Part shown: piece after piece, positions 6,648 through 9,046 of the stretch
Layout: each line of letters starts with the position of its first letter
Position numbering within the stretch: the first letter of the stretch is position 1
Source of the DNA: Saprospiraceae bacterium UBA2329
Lineage (GTDB): Bacteria > Bacteroidota > Bacteroidia > Chitinophagales > Saprospiraceae
Direction of reading: 5' to 3'
Assembly: GCA_002344975.1 (NCBI GenBank)
Contig: DDUV01000012.1
Location: forward strand, 13,100-22,145
Length of the DNA stretch: 9,046 nucleotides
Program-made: the position numbers and the translations under genes
The notes under the pieces: model-generated
Told to the model about the DNA's origin: nothing
Database searches by the model: none
Seen by the model: only the letters and a program-made list of their open reading frames with translations

Positions 6648-6675
6648 GCGGCTCGAAGCTCGTAGCTCAAAGCTA
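6648..6675 (-). repeat. Heptamer array, 4 units (right arm, inverted)
   Basis: On the minus strand, four NNGCNNN units: TAGCTTT, then three GAGCNNN units (GAGCTAC first, GAGCCGC last). The first unit starts exactly on the TAG stop codon of the fusion gene (6675-6673), so the array abuts or has supplied that stop. GAGCTAC and GAGCCGC also occur in the left arm. Confidence 0.75.
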
Positions 6676-8922
6676 AGAGGTTACCACCCGAAAATCCACC
6701 GCGCTGCACGGGCATTCCTGCACACAGATACCACAGCCTTTGCAGTAGTCGTAGTCAATGCGCAGGCGGCCCTCTTCATCCACAGAGATAGCGGCATCAG
6801 GACAGTAGTTCAGACAATTGCCACACTCAAAACAATCTCCGCAATGCAGGCACCGTCCGGCCTCTGTGCCGATGTCGGCTGCTTCAATACCCAGATTCAC
6901 CTCGCCGAAATCGCCGGTAAAATCGCGTTTGTGTCGCACCACGCCCTCATGTCGCACCGAGGGCAGGTAGTATTGGTAGTGCATCATGCCGGGCAACACG
7001 CCTGCTTTTCCTCGCGGTTCGGGCAGGTATTGTGTTTTTTGTAAAAAAGCATGCACTTCGAGGGCTACGTCGTTGCCGCTGCCGATGGCCTCCGCCACGG
7101 TGCCGCCCCAAGCCATATCCCCCGCGCCAAACACCGCCATATCGTCAAAACCACTCATGCGCCCCTGCACTGTTTTGGCCTGGCTTTCGCCAAAGGCATA
7201 GCGATCCGTGTATTGCCCGATGGCGGCGATGACCTTGTCCACGGCTGTCACGTCCTCCAATCCCGGCACCGGCACCGGTCGGCGGCGACCGCTCTGATCG
7301 GGGTCGCCCAACTGCATACGGGCCAGATTGACTAAGATTTTATCTCCCGCGGCCTCTAACGAGGTGGGCGCAGTGAGGAATTCAAATCCCACGCCCTCGG
7401 CTATGGCTTCTTCCACTTCCTGAGCAATGGCGGGCATTTCCTGCGCTGTTCGACGGTAATAAATAATCGGCTGAGCGCCCAATCGCAGCAAGGTTCTCGC
7501 CACATCTATGGCCGTATTGCCGCCGCCTATGACCGCCACTTCCTGTCCCGGCCCGATGCCGTGATGTTCATTTCGGAGTTTGACATCCCGCAAGAAAGTA
7601 AGCCCTTCCAATGCCAGATGCTCGCCCTCTATGTGCATGGCCGAACCTATGTGCGCGCCGGCAGCTACGATGACCGCTTCAAACCGGCCTCGCAGTGTTT
7701 CCACCGCCACCCGTTGGTTCAGCACGATTTCTACCCCGGCCTTTTGGATGCGTTCTATTTCGTGGTCGAGCGCTTCATCGGGGAGCCTGAATTTGGGAAT
7801 ACCCGCCCGCATCATGCCGCCCGCTTGTGGCATGGCCTCGAACACTGTGACGGGGTAGCCTTTTTCGCGCAGGCGCAGCGCGGCGGTGAGACCTGCCGGC
7901 CCCGAACCAATGACAGCGACGCGTTCGGCGTATCGGATGGGAGCGCGCCGGGGTAGTGTTGTCGAATATGATCTGCCGAGAAAGCGCTCGATAGCGCCGA
8001 TGTTCACGCCGCTGTCCAATTCGTTTCGGTTGCAGTTTTGTTCGCAGAAATGCGGGCATACCCTGCCACAAACGGAAGGAAAGGGGTTGTGCCGGTAAAT
8101 AACTTGCAGGGCCTGCTCGTATTTGCCTTGGCCCGCGAGTTTGACAAACTCCCGCACATCAGTGCCGGCCGGGCAGTTGCTGTTGCAGGGCGGGCGCTTG
8201 TCGAGATACACGGGCGTATTGAGTCGCCAGTTGCCGGTTTTGTTCTTCGACATGGGTTCGCCCCATGCCGGCGAGTCCAAGTCTGGATAGGGCGTTTTCT
8301 GTTGAGGAATATGCCATTCAGTATCTTCGGCTTTTTCCAAACGCAGGCGATCCAGCACGAAGGGGTCGGGCATGGCCGGGCCGGAAACAGCTTCGAAGGC
8401 GGTGGCTGCCGCCTGTGCATTGGCATCGGGTTTGCCCGGCACATTGTCGCGGATGGCAGCCAATGTCTGCTCCAGATTGCCGCCGGCCAAACGCATCACT
8501 GCGCCGATCATAGCCGCATTGACGATAGGCAAAGCCTTGCTGCCCAAGCCATTGTCTATGGAAATGCGGGTGGCGGGCACCGTAAAGAGCTTGACGTCTT
8601 TCGGCAAAGCCAGATCAGGCGGGTTTTCGGTGTTAATTAAAAGGACGCCCCCGGGTTTGATACCTTCCGTTACGGGTACCTGACTAAGCAGGCTCTCGTC
8701 GAACACGACGATCAAATGAGGATGATACACGTTACTTCTGTTGAGTATCACCTCACGGGCAACCCGGAGGAACGCCTGGATGGGGGCGCCTGTGCGCTCT
8801 ACTCCAAAAGCGGGAAAAGCTTGCACGTTGTACTGGTCCAGGCTGCTGAATACCTTGGCTAATATTTCAAAAGCGGTCACCATACCCTGGCCGCCTCTAG
8901 CGTGGCCTCTTACTTCCAGCAT
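6673..8922 (-). CDS. PorG–GltD-like–PorD fusion of 2-oxoacid oxidoreductase
   Basis: A 749-residue fusion. Residues 1-190 are a gamma domain (RGHARGGQG at 5-13), the CoA-side subunit. Residues 226-236 carry an NKTGNWR motif like the start of PorD ferredoxins. Residues 240-315 are the Fe-S region of GltD/dihydropyrimidine dehydrogenase proteins, with Cys246, 250, 285, 289, 293 and 297. Residues 333-625 are the FAD/NAD(P)H module: FAD Rossmann GSGPAG (339-344), nucleotide-binding GGGNTA (466-471), the YRR pair (489-491) that in GltD relatives favours NADPH, and the flavin-end motif GAGDMAWGG (599-607). Residues 690-739 hold two ferredoxin motifs (Cys697-700-703-707; Cys727-730-733-737) plus extra Cys691 and Cys694. 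With PorA and PorB it should complete a 2-oxoacid oxidoreductase with a built-in exit to NAD(P)+. Direction of electron flow and cofactor are inferred. It is the first visible gene of the minus-strand operon. Confidence 0.92.
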   Translation of the reverse strand: MLEVRGHARGGQGMVTAFEILAKVFSSLDQYNVQAFPAFGVERTGAPIQAFLRVAREVILNRSNVYHPHLIVVFDESLLSQVPVTEGIKPGGVLLINTENPPDLALPKDVKLFTVPATRISIDNGLGSKALPIVNAAMIGAVMRLAGGNLEQTLAAIRDNVPGKPDANAQAAATAFEAVSGPAMPDPFVLDRLRLEKAEDTEWHIPQQKTPYPDLDSPAWGEPMSKNKTGNWRLNTPVYLDKRPPCNSNCPAGTDVREFVKLAGQGKYEQALQVIYRHNPFPSVCGRVCPHFCEQNCNRNELDSGVNIGAIERFLGRSYSTTLPRRAPIRYAERVAVIGSGPAGLTAALRLREKGYPVTVFEAMPQAGGMMRAGIPKFRLPDEALDHEIERIQKAGVEIVLNQRVAVETLRGRFEAVIVAAGAHIGSAMHIEGEHLALEGLTFLRDVKLRNEHHGIGPGQEVAVIGGGNTAIDVARTLLRLGAQPIIYYRRTAQEMPAIAQEVEEAIAEGVGFEFLTAPTSLEAAGDKILVNLARMQLGDPDQSGRRRPVPVPGLEDVTAVDKVIAAIGQYTDRYAFGESQAKTVQGRMSGFDDMAVFGAGDMAWGGTVAEAIGSGNDVALEVHAFLQKTQYLPEPRGKAGVLPGMMHYQYYLPSVRHEGVVRHKRDFTGDFGEVNLGIEAADIGTEAGRCLHCGDCFECGNCLNYCPDAAISVDEEGRLRIDYDYCKGCGICVQECPCSAVDFRVVTS

Positions 8923-8989
8923 GGTAGTATTATTTGGTAGGACAAAAAGTGCGAAGGCTGCTCCCTCGCGCTGCTCAAGGTACGACGTC

Positions 8990-9003
8990 TTTGGCCCGCC
9001 AAA
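8990..9003. promoter_or_regulatory. Perfect dyad TTTGGC-N2-GCCAAA upstream of the por genes
   Basis: A perfect 14-bp inverted repeat, 67 bases upstream of the fusion gene start. Its position suits an operator for the por operon. I do not recognise the binding protein. No exact TAnnTTTG box was found between it and the ATG, so the promoter itself is not placed. Confidence 0.4.
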
Positions 9004-9027
9004 CCATGATAAAGCACATGCGCAGGT

Positions 9028-9041
9028 ATGATTTTTGTCAT
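9028..9041. promoter_or_regulatory. Short dyad ATGA-N6-TCAT near window edge
   Basis: A symmetric site with 4-bp arms and a 6-bp spacer, 105 bases upstream of the fusion gene start. The form is loosely like a Crp/Fnr-family site but does not match the Fnr consensus TTGAT-N4-ATCAA. With arms this short, chance occurrence is quite possible. Confidence 0.2.
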
Positions 9042-9046
9042 GTAAT

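Larger units (their letters stand above)
6518..6675. mobile_element. Small gene-less element with inverted heptamer arrays
   Basis: A 158-bp unit filling most of the gap between the fusion gene and porA. It has the same layout as the larger element at 4634-5286: inward-reading NNGCNNN arrays at both ends, here four units (28 bp) each, around a core of about 100 bp (6546-6647). The core holds no start-to-stop frame of useful size but has an imperfect long hairpin. It may be a non-coding relative or deletion derivative of the larger element. Mobility is inferred from the paired occurrence only. Confidence 0.45.

Overview
The window looks like chromosomal DNA of a Bacteroidota member. Coding starts are preceded by A-rich stretches instead of Shine-Dalgarno sequences, and two places match the Bacteroidota promoter core TAnnTTTG. 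I cannot name a genus. Catabolic genes are moderately GC-rich (35 of 60 bases in a sample of porA at 5701-5760); one small inserted gene is clearly AT-rich.

Left part (1-2537): a plus-strand katG encoding a bifunctional catalase-peroxidase, closed by a clear intrinsic terminator. It meets, tail to tail, a minus-strand gene set occupying the rest of the window.

Right part, read in the direction of transcription (from 8922 down to 2540): (1) a 749-residue fusion of a 2-oxoacid:acceptor oxidoreductase gamma domain (PorG), a GltD-like FAD/NAD(P)H module with its own Fe-S region, and a C-terminal 2x[4Fe-4S] ferredoxin (PorD-like); (2) the alpha subunit PorA; (3) the beta subunit PorB, with TPP site and cluster cysteines; (4) a membrane protein with a DUF6544-type soluble domain. 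Genes 1-3 together give a complete pyruvate- or other 2-oxoacid-oxidising enzyme. It decarboxylates the oxoacid on TPP, makes an acyl-CoA, and could pass electrons through the fused flavoprotein to NAD(P)+ as well as to ferredoxin. The actual substrate cannot be read from sequence.

The unusual part is what sits between the por genes. Both gaps (PorA to PorB, and fusion gene to PorA) hold elements of one design: two arrays of 7-bp units with an invariant GC at fixed phase (NNGCNNN), in inverted orientation, both reading inward to a central core. The larger element (4634-5286) has a 14-unit array on one side and 9 units on the other. Its core carries a Bacteroidota-type promoter and an AT-rich gene for a four-helix-bundle protein of the 23S rRNA intervening-sequence family, transcribed against the operon. 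The smaller element (6518-6675) has exactly four units on each side and a core of about 100 bp without a gene but with a hairpin; its outermost unit begins exactly on the stop codon of the upstream gene. I infer a family of mobile or mobilised elements, one coding and one non-coding, that has settled twice in one operon.
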